From the NCBI RefSeq assembly GCF_907164575.1, contig NZ_CAJQYY010000008.1:62001-126000 (forward strand): DNA of 64,000 bases, in the 5' to 3' direction. The position numbers and the translations under genes were made by a program. Below the pieces are notes generated by a model. The model was not told where the DNA came from. It made no database searches and worked only from the letters and a program-made list of their open reading frames with translations. Positions 8,144-17,269 of this stretch are shown piece after piece. Source of the stretch: Paraburkholderia gardini. GTDB lineage: Bacteria > Pseudomonadota > Gammaproteobacteria > Burkholderiales > Burkholderiaceae. The stretch's first letter is position 1, and each line of letters opens with the position of its first letter.

Positions 8144-10249
8144 TTACTTGTGCTTCGCGTTGATCACGGCTTCGGCGACGTTGTTCGGCGTCTCGGCGTA
8201 GTGCTTGAACTCCATCGTGTACGTCGCGCGGCCCTGGGTCGCCGAACGCAGCGACGTTGAGTAGCCGAACATTTCCGCGAGTGGCACTTCGGCGCGCACC
8301 AGCTTGCCGCCGCCGCCGGCGATGTCTTCCATCCCTTGTACCATGCCGCGACGGCTCGACAGGTCGCCCATCACGTTACCCATGAAGTCCTCGGGCGTTT
8401 CCACTTCGACCGCCATCATCGGTTCGAGCAGCACCGGCTTCGCCTTGCGCATCGCTTCCTTGAATGCGATCGAACCGGCCATGCGGAACGCGTTTTCGTT
8501 CGAGTCGACGTCGTGGTACGAACCGAATGTGAGCGTGACCTTCACGTCGACCACCGGGTAGCCCGCCAGCACGCCGGCCTTCAGCGTTTCGATGATGCCC
8601 TTGTCGACCGCCGGGATGAATTCGCGCGGAATCACACCGCCCTTGATCGCATCGACGAACTCGTATCCCTTGCCCTGCGGTGCCGGCTCCAGCGTGATCA
8701 CCGCGTGGCCGTACTGGCCGCGCCCGCCCGACTGCTTGACGAACTTGCCCTCGACGTCCTCGACCTTGATGCGCACCGTTTCACGGTATGCCACCTGCGG
8801 TTTGCCGACTGTCGCTTCCACGCCGAACTCGCGCTTCATCCGGTCGACGAGAATTTCCAGGTGAAGCTCGCCCATGCCGGAGATGATCGTCTGGCCGGAT
8901 TCTTCATCCGTCTGCACGCGGAACGACGGGTCTTCCTGCGCGAGACGGTTGAGCGCGATGCCCATCTTTTCCTGGTCGACCTTGGTCTTCGGCTCGACGG
9001 CCTGCGAGATCACCGGTTCCGGGAAGATCATCCGTTCGAGAATGATCACGTTGTTCGGATCGCACAGCGTGTCGCCGGTGGTCGCTTCCTTCAGGCCGAC
9101 TGCCGCGGCGATGTCGCCCGCGTAGACCTCCTTGATTTCCTTGCGCTCGTTCGCATGCATCTGCAGGATCCGGCCAAGGCGCTCTTTCTTCTCCTTGACC
9201 GCGTTGTAGACGGTGTCGCCCGAATTCACCACGCCCGAATAGACGCGGAAGAAAATCAGCTGGCCGACGAACGGGTCGGTCATGATCTTGAACGCGAGTG
9301 CCGAGAACGGATCGGTGTCAGTAGGGTGGCGCTCGATTTCCTTGTCGTATTCGTCGTGGCCGGTGATGGCGGGCACATCGACCGGCGAGGGCAGGTAGTC
9401 GATCACCGCGTCGAGCATGGCCTGCACGCCCTTGTTCTTGAACGCGCTGCCGCACAGCATCGGCACGATTTCGTTGGCAATGCAGCGCACGCGAATACCG
9501 TGTTTGATTTCCTCTTCGGTCAACGTGCCGCCATGCAGGTACTTGTCGAGCAGTTCCTCGTTCGCTTCGGCGGCGGCCTCGACCATCTTGTCGTGCCATT
9601 CCTTCGCGGTATCCGCGAGTTCCGGCGGGATATCGCGGTACTCGAACTTGATGCCCTGGTTCTCTTCGTCCCAGAAGATCGCTTTCATCTTGACGAGGTC
9701 GACCACGCCCTGGAAATGATCTTCTGCGCCAACCGGAATCTGGATCGGCACCGCGACACCTTTCAGGCGATCGCCGATCTGCCGCTGCACGCGGAAGAAA
9801 TCGGCGCCGACGCGGTCCATCTTGTTGACGAACGCAATGCGCGGCACCTTGTACTTGTTCGCCTGGCGCCACACGGTTTCGGACTGCGGCTGCACACCGC
9901 CGACCGAGTCGTACACCATGCACGCGCCGTCGAGCACGCGCATCGAGCGCTCGACTTCGATCGTGAAGTCGACGTGCCCCGGGGTGTCGATGATGTTGAT
10001 CCGGTGTTCCGGATAGTTGCCGGCCATGCCTTTCCAGAACGCCGTGGTCGCGGCCGACGTGATCGTGATGCCGCGCTCCTGCTCCTGTTCCATCCAGTCC
10101 ATCGTCGCCGCACCGTCGTGAACCTCGCCGATCTTGTGGGTCACGCCGGTGTAGAACAGGATGCGTTCCGTGGTGGTGGTCTTGCCGGCATCGATGTGAG
10201 CGCTGATACCAATGTTCCGGTAGCGTTCAATGGGAGTCTTTCTGGGCAC
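8144..10249 (-). CDS. fusA: Translation elongation factor G
   Basis: 701 aa from a GTG start at 10249, six bases after a perfect AGGAG, giving the normal EF-G N-terminus ([13 protein letters not shown]). Upstream in-frame ATGs would add an unrelated tail. GTPase motifs: G1 [10 protein letters not shown]3 DTPGHVDF and G4 NKMDR. Domain IV carries [10 protein letters not shown] and the C-terminal domain [16 protein letters not shown]. It catalyses ribosomal translocation and, with RRF, ribosome recycling. It stands alone, without the rpsL, rpsG or tufA genes of a str operon, so it is probably a second EF-G copy, as is common in Burkholderia relatives (inference). Confidence 0.96.
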   Translation of the reverse strand: MPRKTPIERYRNIGISAHIDAGKTTTTERILFYTGVTHKIGEVHDGAATMDWMEQEQERGITITSAATTAFWKGMAGNYPEHRINIIDTPGHVDFTIEVERSMRVLDGACMVYDSVGGVQPQSETVWRQANKYKVPRIAFVNKMDRVGADFFRVQRQIGDRLKGVAVPIQIPVGAEDHFQGVVDLVKMKAIFWDEENQGIKFEYRDIPPELADTAKEWHDKMVEAAAEANEELLDKYLHGGTLTEEEIKHGIRVRCIANEIVPMLCGSAFKNKGVQAMLDAVIDYLPSPVDVPAITGHDEYDKEIERHPTDTDPFSALAFKIMTDPFVGQLIFFRVYSGVVNSGDTVYNAVKEKKERLGRILQMHANERKEIKEVYAGDIAAAVGLKEATTGDTLCDPNNVIILERMIFPEPVISQAVEPKTKVDQEKMGIALNRLAQEDPSFRVQTDEESGQTIISGMGELHLEILVDRMKREFGVEATVGKPQVAYRETVRIKVEDVEGKFVKQSGGRGQYGHAVITLEPAPQGKGYEFVDAIKGGVIPREFIPAVDKGIIETLKAGVLAGYPVVDVKVTLTFGSYHDVDSNENAFRMAGSIAFKEAMRKAKPVLLEPMMAVEVETPEDFMGNVMGDLSSRRGMVQGMEDIAGGGGKLVRAEVPLAEMFGYSTSLRSATQGRATYTMEFKHYAETPNNVAEAVINAKHK

Positions 10250-10570
10250 GTGAATCTCCTTGGAAAGGCGCGCCGGTGGGAGGCGTCGGGCTTCGGCTTG
10301 CGCCGGCCGGACGACCGCGGTGCTGCGGTGTAAAGACCATAAGCATAGCGCTACCGTCAGGCTTTTGCAGGAATCTTGCCAGATAGGGCAGCAGGGGCCG
10401 CAAGCGGTGCCCGGGCGTGGCCGGCGCCGGGGCGCAAGCAGCGGGTTCATGCGGCATCTGCCGGTTTCGGACGACAACCGCGGCGCGCAAAGCAGCAGGG
10501 CCGGCGGCCCCCCGGGGGGTCGCCGGCCCGGGGCGCTGCGCGTGCACGGTCTGTCGAAGACCGCTTTGTT
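10250..10570. other. Spacer between the DUF192 gene and fusA
   Basis: About 320 bases with no convincing gene. It contains the ribosome site of fusA (10256-10260), presumably the fusA promoter, and the long near-perfect palindrome listed separately. In-frame extensions of fusA into this spacer are low-complexity and not conserved-looking. Confidence 0.6.
10498..10529. repeat. 32-bp near-perfect GC palindrome (loopless inverted repeat)
   Basis: The 16-base arm GGGCCGGCGGCCCCCC (10498-10513) is followed directly by its complement with a single G/T mismatch (10514-10529). The resulting hairpin has essentially no free loop. It lies between the DUF192 stop and the fusA promoter region. No T tract follows on either strand, so it is not a textbook intrinsic terminator; it could be a transcript-stabilising or pause structure. 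Confidence 0.75.
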
Positions 10571-11077
10571 TTATTGCGGTGCGGGCAGACCCTGGATCTT
10601 CATGCCCGGCTTGATGCCTTTCTCCGTGAACCAGCCCTTGCTCATTTCGAGCACATACACGCCGTTGTTCTTCGGGCAGTGATTGTTGGTGGTTTCGGCC
10701 TGCATTTCGTCGATATCGGTGATCGTGCCGTCGGCGCGGATGAATGCGACCGAAAGCGGAATCAACGTGTTTTTCATCCAGAAGCAGTGCACGGCGTTTT
10801 CGTTGAAGACGAAAATCATGCCTTCGTTCGGCGCGAGCTTCGTGCGATACATGAGGCCCTGTTCGCGGTCCGCATCGTTCGCGGCGACGGCGGCGTCGAT
10901 CACGAACATGCCGGCGGTGAGCTTCACGCGCGGAAAGTCTCCGGGCTGCTTCGCGCCTGGCGGCATCTGCTGCGCGTATGCATTATTCGAACCGGTGGCG
11001 ATGAACGAAAGAGCCGCGACGGGCAAGACGATCGCGAACGCGAAACGCGTGACGAGTGAGCGCAAGGTGATTCGCAC
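10571..11077 (-). CDS. DUF192-family exported protein
   Basis: 168 aa with a signal peptide (VTRFAFAIVLPVAALSFIATG, cleavage likely after AYA) and then a DUF192 domain. Recognisable family stretches are REQGLMYRTKLAPNEGMIFVF, HCFWMKNTLIPLSVAFI and YVLEMSKGWF. The family is widespread, small and of unproven biochemical function; it is usually periplasmic or membrane-associated. It lies upstream of fusA on the same strand, with a spacer of 320 bases, so co-transcription is not certain. Confidence 0.88.
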   Translation of the reverse strand: MRITLRSLVTRFAFAIVLPVAALSFIATGSNNAYAQQMPPGAKQPGDFPRVKLTAGMFVIDAAVAANDADREQGLMYRTKLAPNEGMIFVFNENAVHCFWMKNTLIPLSVAFIRADGTITDIDEMQAETTNNHCPKNNGVYVLEMSKGWFTEKGIKPGMKIQGLPAPQ

Positions 11078-11127
11078 GGCGGGACTCCTGGCTGGAAATT
11101 AACCCGCGCATGTTACGCGAGCGCGTC

Positions 11128-11168
11128 AAAAAAGAAAAAGGCAGAGTGCCTTGCGGCCTTCTGCCTTT
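11128..11168 (-). terminator. Intrinsic terminator downstream of the small Lys/Ala-rich gene
   Basis: A 12-bp stem with one mismatch (AGGCAGAGTGCC at 11139-11150 with GGCCTTCTGCCT at 11155-11166), TTGC loop, followed on the minus strand by a T-rich run (TTTTTCTTTTTT). It fits the end of the 11225-11422 gene. Confidence 0.85.
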
Positions 11169-11224
11169 CAACGCCGTAAGAACGGCAGTACTGCTGGTTC
11201 TTGACTGCGTTTTTTACAACAAAC

Positions 11225-11422
11225 TTATTCCGAAGCGCCCGAAGCTGCAGCAGCAGCTGCCGCCTTCTTGTGCGACTTCTTGTGCGTCGACTTCTTCGTT
11301 GTCTTCGTGGCCTTCTTTGCCGACGTAGCAGCTGCCGGAGCCGATGCTTCCGGTGCCGAAGCCTGTGCGAATGCTGCCGTTGCGAAGAGACCAGCGACCA
11401 GAGCGGCGATCAGTTTGTTCAT
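11225..11422 (-). CDS. Small exported lysine/alanine-rich protein
   Basis: 65 aa from the ATG at 11422, preceded by GAGGA at a suitable distance; an upstream in-frame ATG at 11440 lacks one. Residues 1-19 are a clear Sec signal peptide (MNKLIAALVAGLFATAAFA). The mature part is low-complexity: an Ala/Ser/Pro stretch, then KKATKTTKKSTHKKSHKKA and a poly-Ala tail, giving a strongly positive charge. It has its own terminator, so it is expressed as a single gene. No function can be assigned; such cationic tails may bind DNA, LPS or peptidoglycan. Confidence 0.8.
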   Translation of the reverse strand: MNKLIAALVAGLFATAAFAQASAPEASAPAAATSAKKATKTTKKSTHKKSHKKAAAAAAASGASE

Positions 11423-11440
11423 TTTGTAAATCCTCAGCAT

Positions 11441-11817
11441 GAGTTGCAGTTAATTAACCAATGACCCGGTTCTTGAGTCAGATCGGTAAACGTGCCATCC
11501 ACCTTTCGGTTGACAGTCGCATCGAACAAATTTGCGATGACGTCTGTCAGCGTCCGGACCTGCTGTGTTCACCGCGAGAGTGGCGTGCACAAAGGTCTTA
11601 AGGCTGAATGCCGGATAGCTTCGGACGGCATCTGCGTCGAATAACGTGTGAGGTTACGAGGCGGTTGACGCGAATTTTCGCGAAAGTTCTTGCGTGACTG
11701 CGAATGCGCGAACAACGATGGTTGCCGCGCTTCGCATCGGGAAGAGAAATGACCGGCAGTACAACGGCTTAGCTCGAAAACGCGCTTGACGTGCGCGCGT
11801 TGCGAACAGGCCGCGAA
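11441..11817. other. Gene-free spacer
   Basis: About 377 bases. It must hold the promoter of the small exported protein (leftward). I see no convincing coding frame, RNA gene or strong hairpin. A short inverted repeat (CGCGAA-AA-TTCGCG type, near 11680) is the only symmetry noticed. Confidence 0.5.
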
Positions 11818-12387
11818 TCACACGATGCCATTCCATGGCGCTTGCGATGACACATCGATATGCTCGCCAGGCGCGAGCCCCAGCGCAAAAATATCGAGTG
11901 CGCCGACCCCAACCCGCACGAGCCGCAGCGTGGGAAATCCAGCCGCTGCTGTCATACGTCGAACCTGGCGGTTCTTGCCTTCCGTAATCGAGAGTTCGAT
12001 CCACGTAGTGGGAATGGCCGCGCGAAAGCGGATCGGTGGCGTGCGCGGCCAGAGCGATCCAGGCGGCTCGACAAAGTCCGCGCGACACGGACGCGTCACG
12101 TAATCGCCGAGATCGACGCCGCGCGCGAGCTTCGCCAGATCGTCGGCTGAAGGAGCGCCTTCTACCTGTGCCCAGTAACGTTTGATGAGTTTGTGGCGCG
12201 GCTCGGCGATGCGCGCCTGCAGCGCGCCATCGTCGGTGAGCAGCAGCAGGCCTTCGCTGTCCGAGTCGAGACGGCCCGCGGGATAGACGCCAGGCGTCTT
12301 GACCCAGTCCGCGAGTGACGCGCGCGTTTCGTGCGGCGAGAACTGGCAGATTGTGCCGAACGGCTTGTTGAGCGCGATAAGACGCAT
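11818..12387 (-). CDS. RluE-type 23S rRNA pseudouridine synthase
   Basis: 189 aa and no S4 domain, as in the RluE subgroup. Starts MRLIALNKPFG, followed by the catalytic-aspartate motif GRLDSDSEGLLLLTDDG (Asp near residue 41), KRYWAQVEG, and the C-terminal ITEGKNRQVRRMTAAAGFPTLRLVRVGVG motif shared by the RsuA/RluB/RluE group. By family it converts a uridine of 23S rRNA (position 2457 in E. coli) to pseudouridine. It is divergent from icd. Subgroup assignment rests on length and the missing S4 domain. Confidence 0.88.
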   Translation of the reverse strand: MRLIALNKPFGTICQFSPHETRASLADWVKTPGVYPAGRLDSDSEGLLLLTDDGALQARIAEPRHKLIKRYWAQVEGAPSADDLAKLARGVDLGDYVTRPCRADFVEPPGSLWPRTPPIRFRAAIPTTWIELSITEGKNRQVRRMTAAAGFPTLRLVRVGVGALDIFALGLAPGEHIDVSSQAPWNGIV

Positions 12388-12508
12388 GCAATAAATTCCG
12401 GTGGACCTGCCGCGCCTTCAATGAAACGCGCGCGAGCCGCGCCGCGTAGTGCGGTGCGGGCAGCGCACACAGGCGTTACGCTGTGTAGCAGATGGCGGGA
12501 TATTAATG

Positions 12509-12553
12509 CATAATACGGAACGGCACGTCTTATGTCTTATATAAGACATAAGA
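12509..12553 (+). promoter_or_regulatory. 26-bp perfect palindrome (operator candidate) with a possible -10 box upstream of icd
   Basis: Bases 12528-12553 form a perfect palindrome with half-site TCTTATGTCTTAT; its core is ATGTCTTATATAAGACAT. A -10-like CATAAT at 12509-12514 would place a transcript start just before the palindrome, where a bound repressor would block icd transcription. A second -10-like TAGAAT lies at 12642-12647. The alternating symmetry is typical of a dimeric (or double-dimer) regulator; from memory it resembles sites of GntR-type regulators of TCA genes in beta-proteobacteria, but this was not checked. Confidence 0.6.
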
Positions 12554-12767
12554 GAAGAGTGCTGCACTCATCCGTTCGCGTTGCCCGGTTTTTGTGATTT
12601 TTCCCGCCTGGTCCTTGCCCGTCACGCACGGTAGCGTGGGCTAGAATAGCGGCCTGACCGCTCGCGGGCGTCCGGCATTGCGCGTATCGAGGAGCGTCCG
12701 GTTTCACAGTCCCCCATCAGCTTCCATATCGCTGCTTCTACCAGCACAGCTATCACGGAGTCCGATC

Positions 12768-14024
12768 ATGCCGTATCAACACATCAAGGTCCCGACGGGC
12801 GGTGACAAGATCACCGTCAACGCGGATTACTCGCTCAACGTGTCCGACAATCCGATCATTCCTTACATCGAAGGCGATGGTACGGGCCTCGACATCACGC
12901 CGGTGATGATCAAGGTCGTCGACGCCGCGCTCGAGAAAGCGTATGCGGGCAAGAGGAAGATCCACTGGATGGAAATCTACGCGGGCGAAAAGGCGACGAG
13001 GGTGTACGGCCCGGACGTGTGGCTGCCGGAAGAAACGCTCGAAGTGCTGAAGGAATACGTGGTGTCGATCAAGGGACCGTTGACGACGCCGGTTGGCGGC
13101 GGCATCCGTTCGCTGAACGTCGCGTTGCGCCAGGAGCTCGACCTGTACGTGTGCCTGCGTCCGGTGCAGTACTTCAAGGGCGTGCCTTCGCCCGTGCGTG
13201 AGCCGGAGAAGACCAATATGGTGATCTTCCGCGAGAACTCGGAGGACATTTACGCCGGTATCGAATGGCCTGCGGAATCGGCGGAAGCGAAGAAGGTCAT
13301 CAAGTTCCTGCGCGAAGAAATGGGCGTGAAGAAGATCCGCTTCCCGGATACGTCCGGTATCGGTGTAAAGCCGGTGTCGCGCGAAGGCACGGAACGTCTG
13401 GTGCGCAAGGCGATCCAGTATGCGATCGACAACGATCGTCGCTCGGTCACGCTGGTTCACAAGGGCAACATCATGAAGTTCACGGAAGGCGCATTCCGTG
13501 ACTACGGCTACGCGCTCGCGCAGAAGGAATTCGGCGCGGAGCTGATCGATGGCGGCCCGTGGATGAAAGTGAAGAACACGAAGACGGGCGGCGACGTCGT
13601 CGTGAAGGACGTCATCGCGGATGCGTTCCTGCAGCAGATCCTGCTGCGCCCGGCTGAATACGACGTGATCGCCACGCTGAACCTGAACGGCGACTATGTA
13701 TCGGACGCGCTGGCTGCGCAGGTCGGCGGTATCGGTATCGCGCCGGGCGCGAACATGTCGGATTCGGTCGCGATGTTCGAAGCGACGCATGGCACTGCGC
13801 CGAAGTATGCCGGCAAGGATTACGTGAACCCGGGTTCGGAAATCCTGTCGGCTGAAATGATGCTGCGGCACCTCGGCTGGACCGAGGCGGCGGACGTGAT
13901 CATCTCCGCGATGGAAAAGTCGATTCTGCAAAAGCGCGTGACGTACGACTTCGCGCGTCTGATGGAAGGCGCGACGCAGGTGTCGTGCTCGGGCTTTGGT
14001 CAGGTGCTGATCGAGAATATGTAA
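12768..14024 (+). CDS. icd: NADP-dependent isocitrate dehydrogenase
   Basis: 418 aa from the ATG at 12768 with GGAG before it; an in-frame upstream extension of 30 residues lacks family resemblance. Homodimeric E. coli-type enzyme: [15 protein letters not shown], the substrate-binding and phosphorylatable serine context [42 protein letters not shown], and the NADP-binding stretch [24 protein letters not shown]. It converts isocitrate to 2-oxoglutarate in the TCA cycle. It is a single gene, preceded by the 26-bp palindrome and followed by a terminator, so it is likely regulated on its own. Confidence 0.97.
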   Translation: MPYQHIKVPTGGDKITVNADYSLNVSDNPIIPYIEGDGTGLDITPVMIKVVDAALEKAYAGKRKIHWMEIYAGEKATRVYGPDVWLPEETLEVLKEYVVSIKGPLTTPVGGGIRSLNVALRQELDLYVCLRPVQYFKGVPSPVREPEKTNMVIFRENSEDIYAGIEWPAESAEAKKVIKFLREEMGVKKIRFPDTSGIGVKPVSREGTERLVRKAIQYAIDNDRRSVTLVHKGNIMKFTEGAFRDYGYALAQKEFGAELIDGGPWMKVKNTKTGGDVVVKDVIADAFLQQILLRPAEYDVIATLNLNGDYVSDALAAQVGGIGIAPGANMSDSVAMFEATHGTAPKYAGKDYVNPGSEILSAEMMLRHLGWTEAADVIISAMEKSILQKRVTYDFARLMEGATQVSCSGFGQVLIENM

Positions 14025-14056
14025 GCAGGTCCAGCGTCATCCGGAGAAATCCGGCG

Positions 14057-14092
14057 AACCCCGGTGCGCAATATTTGTGACCGGGGTTTTGC
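14057..14092 (+). terminator. icd terminator
   Basis: Stem AACCCCGGT (14057-14065) with ACCGGGGTT (14080-14088), 14-base loop, followed by TTTTGCTT, starting 32 bases after the icd stop. Confidence 0.8.
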
Positions 14093-14286
14093 TTGTCTAT
14101 GTCCGCTCGATGTAATGGAATCCGGGATTCGATGAGCGTAATTCCGTGGGGAGGGGCCGTGAATTTATCTCCAATCCCCTGTCGAGGGGCGATGACTGCA
14201 CGCGTATCGAACGACCGCGCCGAAGCCTGCGATATCATCTCTCGCATGTTTCCCGTTCCCCGCGATTCCTGTTCTCTCGTTCTGCA

Positions 14287-14634
14287 ATGATCTCGATGTG
14301 GCGCATCCTTGTCGCGTTATCGCTTGCGCTGTTCTTCACGCAGGGCGCGTCCGCGCATTCCGGACAGCCGGTGAGCACCGGCGGGATGGTGCACGCATCA
14401 CATCAGGTTTCGCGAGCGCCATCTTCTTGCCCCGACGTGGTCGGGGCCGGCTCGCTGTGCCACCACGATCATTCGATCTGCTGCACGACCGCGTGCGGCG
14501 TGCATTGCGGGGCGTTTTTCACCGCGTTCCATTTCGAAACGCGGGCATCGGGTGGGTCGCTACCGCTGCCGGTCTCCGAGCCCTCGCGTGACAGCGTCGC
14601 GCACGCGCCGCTGCTGCGTCCGCCGATAGTCTGA
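14287..14634 (+). CDS. Small Cys/His-rich exported protein upstream of multicopper oxidase
   Basis: 115 aa from the ATG at 14287 (a second ATG at 14296 is possible). Residues 1-23 form a signal peptide ending QGASA. The mature part contains clustered His and Cys residues (CHHDHSICCTTACGVHCGAFF around residues 57-78) and HSGQP/VHASH, which look metal-binding. It is followed 159 bases later by a multicopper oxidase on the same strand, so a role in copper binding or sensing in the periplasm is a reasonable inference. No named family is recognised with confidence. Confidence 0.72.
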   Translation: MISMWRILVALSLALFFTQGASAHSGQPVSTGGMVHASHQVSRAPSSCPDVVGAGSLCHHDHSICCTTACGVHCGAFFTAFHFETRASGGSLPLPVSEPSRDSVAHAPLLRPPIV

Positions 14635-14793
14635 TCACGCCGGGCAGTGCGCGCACATCGCCGATGTTTGACGCATGCCGCTCACCCAGATGATGACCCG
14701 ACCGGCCGTGTCCATGCCCGAGGGTCATCACCCGATCAGGCGCGAACGCATCGTACGTCTGTACGCCCCGTTCGCTCGCAACAAGGAACCATC

Positions 14794-16425
14794 ATGATTC
14801 GCAGGCAATTTCTCGCCCGCACGCTGAGCGCCGCCGTCGCGTCGCTATTAGCGCGCGGCGTCCTCGCGCAGCACGCTGGCCATTCGATGCACGGCATGGA
14901 GGGGATGGACGACATGCCGGACATGCCCGGCATGCATCCCGCAAAACCGGTCGCGGCGCAGCCAGAATCCGCCGCTGCCGCGCTCGCGCCTGCCGATGCG
15001 CTCCCTTCAGGCGCGCCCTTGCCGGCATTGCGCGTACTTCGCAACGAAAGCCGGGAACCCGGCCTGTTCCGCGCGACGCTCGTTGCCGAGCCCGCGCAAC
15101 ATCCATTACTCGCGAGCCGGCCGACGACCTTCTGGCAATACAACGGAGCGGGCGCGGACAGCACGCAGGGCCCGGTCACCGGTCCGCTGATCGACGTCCG
15201 CGAAGGCGATACCGTCGAAATCCGCTTCATCAACCGCCTGCCGCAACCGTCGACGATTCACTGGCACGGCATGCCCGTGCCGCCCGATCAGGACGGCAAT
15301 CCCGGGAACGTGGTCGCGCCCGGCGCCACACGCGTCTACCGCTTCACATTGCCGGCCGGCAGCGCCGGCACGTACTGGTACCACCCGCATCCGCACATGA
15401 TGTCGGCGGAACAGGTGTTTCGCGGCCTCGCCGGGCCGGTCATCGTTCGCGCCGCCGACGATCCGCTGGCCGGCTTCCCCGAGCGCCACCTGTTTTTCTC
15501 CGACCTGAAACTGGCCGCCGACGGTTCGATTCCCGCCAACGACATGATGGACTGGATGAACGGTCGCGAAGGGCAGTTCGTGCTGGTGAATGGCGCACGC
15601 CGTCCGCGCATCAATGTTAAGGAAGATGAGCGCTGGCGTCTGTGGAATGCGTGCAGTGCCCGCTATCTGAGATTTTCGCTCGGAGCCGGGCAGCGTTTTG
15701 TTCAGGTCGGCACGGACGGCGGTTTGCTGGAAACGCCGCGCGAAGGTCTGACCGAACTGCTGCTCGCGCCCGGCGAGCGGGCTGAAGTGATCGTGCGCGC
15801 CGGCAGCGTGCCGTCGCAGGCAACACTTACCGCCGACGTCTACGACCGTCGCAAGATGGCGATGCCGGAGGGCAGCCTGCCGCCGGACCCGGCGCACGTG
15901 CTCGCCGACGTCGCGTTCCAGCCGCAACCGATCGGCGAGGCTGGCGCCGCGTTGCGCGCGATACCCGCCACGTTGCGGACCATCGTGCCGCTGCCTGCAC
16001 CCGTCGCGCGGAAGTCGGTGGTCTTTTCAGAAGCGATGGACATGACCGCAATGCACCATTCTGGCGCATCGGTCCACGGCATGCCGGCGGGAATGCGGTT
16101 CATGATCAACGGCACTTCGTTTGATCCAAAGCGGATCACGCTGACGAGCCGGCGCGACGCAGTCGAGGAATGGGCGGTCGAGAACCGCACTGACATGGAT
16201 CATCCGTTCCATCTGCATGGCACGCAGTTTCAGGTCGTCGGGCGGGAGCGCGGCGGGGTGGTCACGCCGGAGCCGTTGCTCGCGTGGCGCGATACGGTGA
16301 ACGTCCAGCCCGGCGAGACCGTGCGCATCGCCACGGTTCAGAAGATGGCGGGCGAGCGGATGTTCCATTGCCACATCCTCGAACACGAAGACCTCGGCAT
16401 GATGGGCACGCTCAGGGTGATCTGA
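14794..16425 (+). CDS. Tat-exported multicopper oxidase (copper tolerance type)
   Basis: 543 aa from the ATG at 14794, preceded by AAGGAA. The N-terminus is a twin-arginine signal (MIRRQFLART). A Met/His-rich segment (HSMHGMEGMDDMPDMPGMHP, residues 30-49) follows and probably binds Cu(I). Copper-site motifs: TIHWHGMPVP, GTYWYHPHPHMMSAEQ, MDHPFHLHGTQFQ and HCHILEHEDLGMMGTL, giving type 1, 2 and 3 coppers with Met as type-1 axial ligand. By family it oxidises Cu(I) or organic substrates with O2 in the periplasm. Pairing with the preceding Cys/His-rich protein suggests copper tolerance. Confidence 0.93.
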   Translation: MIRRQFLARTLSAAVASLLARGVLAQHAGHSMHGMEGMDDMPDMPGMHPAKPVAAQPESAAAALAPADALPSGAPLPALRVLRNESREPGLFRATLVAEPAQHPLLASRPTTFWQYNGAGADSTQGPVTGPLIDVREGDTVEIRFINRLPQPSTIHWHGMPVPPDQDGNPGNVVAPGATRVYRFTLPAGSAGTYWYHPHPHMMSAEQVFRGLAGPVIVRAADDPLAGFPERHLFFSDLKLAADGSIPANDMMDWMNGREGQFVLVNGARRPRINVKEDERWRLWNACSARYLRFSLGAGQRFVQVGTDGGLLETPREGLTELLLAPGERAEVIVRAGSVPSQATLTADVYDRRKMAMPEGSLPPDPAHVLADVAFQPQPIGEAGAALRAIPATLRTIVPLPAPVARKSVVFSEAMDMTAMHHSGASVHGMPAGMRFMINGTSFDPKRITLTSRRDAVEEWAVENRTDMDHPFHLHGTQFQVVGRERGGVVTPEPLLAWRDTVNVQPGETVRIATVQKMAGERMFHCHILEHEDLGMMGTLRVI

Positions 16426-16476
16426 GCGCGACCTCGGGATTCCGGCGACAGACGGTCAATACAGCGGCCCGAAATG

Positions 16477-16505
16477 AAAAAACCCGGCACGAAGCCGGGT
16501 TTTCA
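16477..16505. terminator. Bidirectional terminator between multicopper oxidase and cold-shock gene
   Basis: Perfect ten-base-pair stem AAAACCCGGC / GCCGGGTTTT (16479-16488, 16494-16503) with a five-base loop and A/T runs on both sides, so it can serve both convergent transcripts. Confidence 0.88.
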
Positions 16506-16526
16506 GGGTTCGGGTATCGAACGGAA

Positions 16527-16733
16527 TCAGGCGGCAGCCTGGATGTTCGATGCCTGTTTGCCTTTGGGGCCTTGCACGACCTCGAAGCTTACTTTCTGGC
16601 CTTCCTTGAGCGTTTTGAAACCGTTCATCTGGATAGCCGAAAAGTGTGCAAACAGATCCTCACCGCCTTCGTCGGGCGTAATGAATCCGAAACCTTTCGC
16701 GTCATTGAACCATTTGACCGTACCAGTTGCCAT
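16527..16733 (-). CDS. CspA-family cold-shock protein
   Basis: 68 aa single cold-shock domain. RNP1-like motif KGFGFITPD and RNP2-like motif DLFAHFSAI (family norm VFVHFSAI), with N-terminal [15 protein letters not shown]. It binds single-stranded RNA/DNA and melts RNA structure. The start is preceded by AGGGGAAG. A good promoter 140-170 bases upstream implies an untranslated leader of roughly 130 bases, as in cold-inducible csp genes. Confidence 0.95.
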   Translation of the reverse strand: MATGTVKWFNDAKGFGFITPDEGGEDLFAHFSAIQMNGFKTLKEGQKVSFEVVQGPKGKQASNIQAAA

Positions 16734-16872
16734 GCCAACTTCCCCTGTAACTCATGTCCCTACCACGAGCCCCTCGAAAAGCTTAACGACCGCAGTTGCT
16801 GCCGCTCCTCGTTACAAGCTCACCACGGCATTTTTCCGTTATTCCGGCTGGGTGGAAAAAAGTGCCAGCTTG

Positions 16873-16901
16873 ATTGTTGAGGCTCTTAATCCGACTGTCA
16901 A
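16873..16901 (-). promoter_or_regulatory. Sigma-70-type promoter of the cold-shock gene with long leader
   Basis: On the minus strand: TTGACA (perfect -35, 16896-16901), 17-base spacer, AACAAT (-10, 16873-16878). The predicted transcript start near 16866 leaves about 130 untranslated bases before the csp ATG. Confidence 0.7.
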
Positions 16902-17269
16902 GAAAATTTTGAGACAGCCGTGGGCGCGTTGTAAAGACCCAATTTCCAGGGTTTTTCCTTCTTCTCTTATGTGCGGTGGCACAAGCGGCGCATCTTGAAA
17001 AGACGCATAATCGACTCACATGAGGTTCAGACCAGACGGGCATCGCTGTCGTCTCCAGCCTGATCAGACGGGTTGTGCGATACTCGTTTCGACTGCAGTT
17101 TTTCGGGATGTGTTTTACGTCAATCCCGTGAGCCGGATCCGCAATCGGCTCGGTGCAGAACTCACGCGTGACAAGGCTGTACGGTCAGGCGGTGGCGAAC
17201 CGATCGCCGACCAGCCGGTCGGGTTTTGGCAGGATTGCGGGCCTGCCCGGGTTGTTTAGAATTGGATGT

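Noticed and set aside
8336-10333. Long plus-strand open frame opposite fusA
   Set aside because: Low-complexity shadow of EF-G with no recognisable domain.
16783-17043. 86-codon minus-strand frame upstream of the cold-shock gene
   Set aside because: It spans the csp promoter and leader and has no family features.
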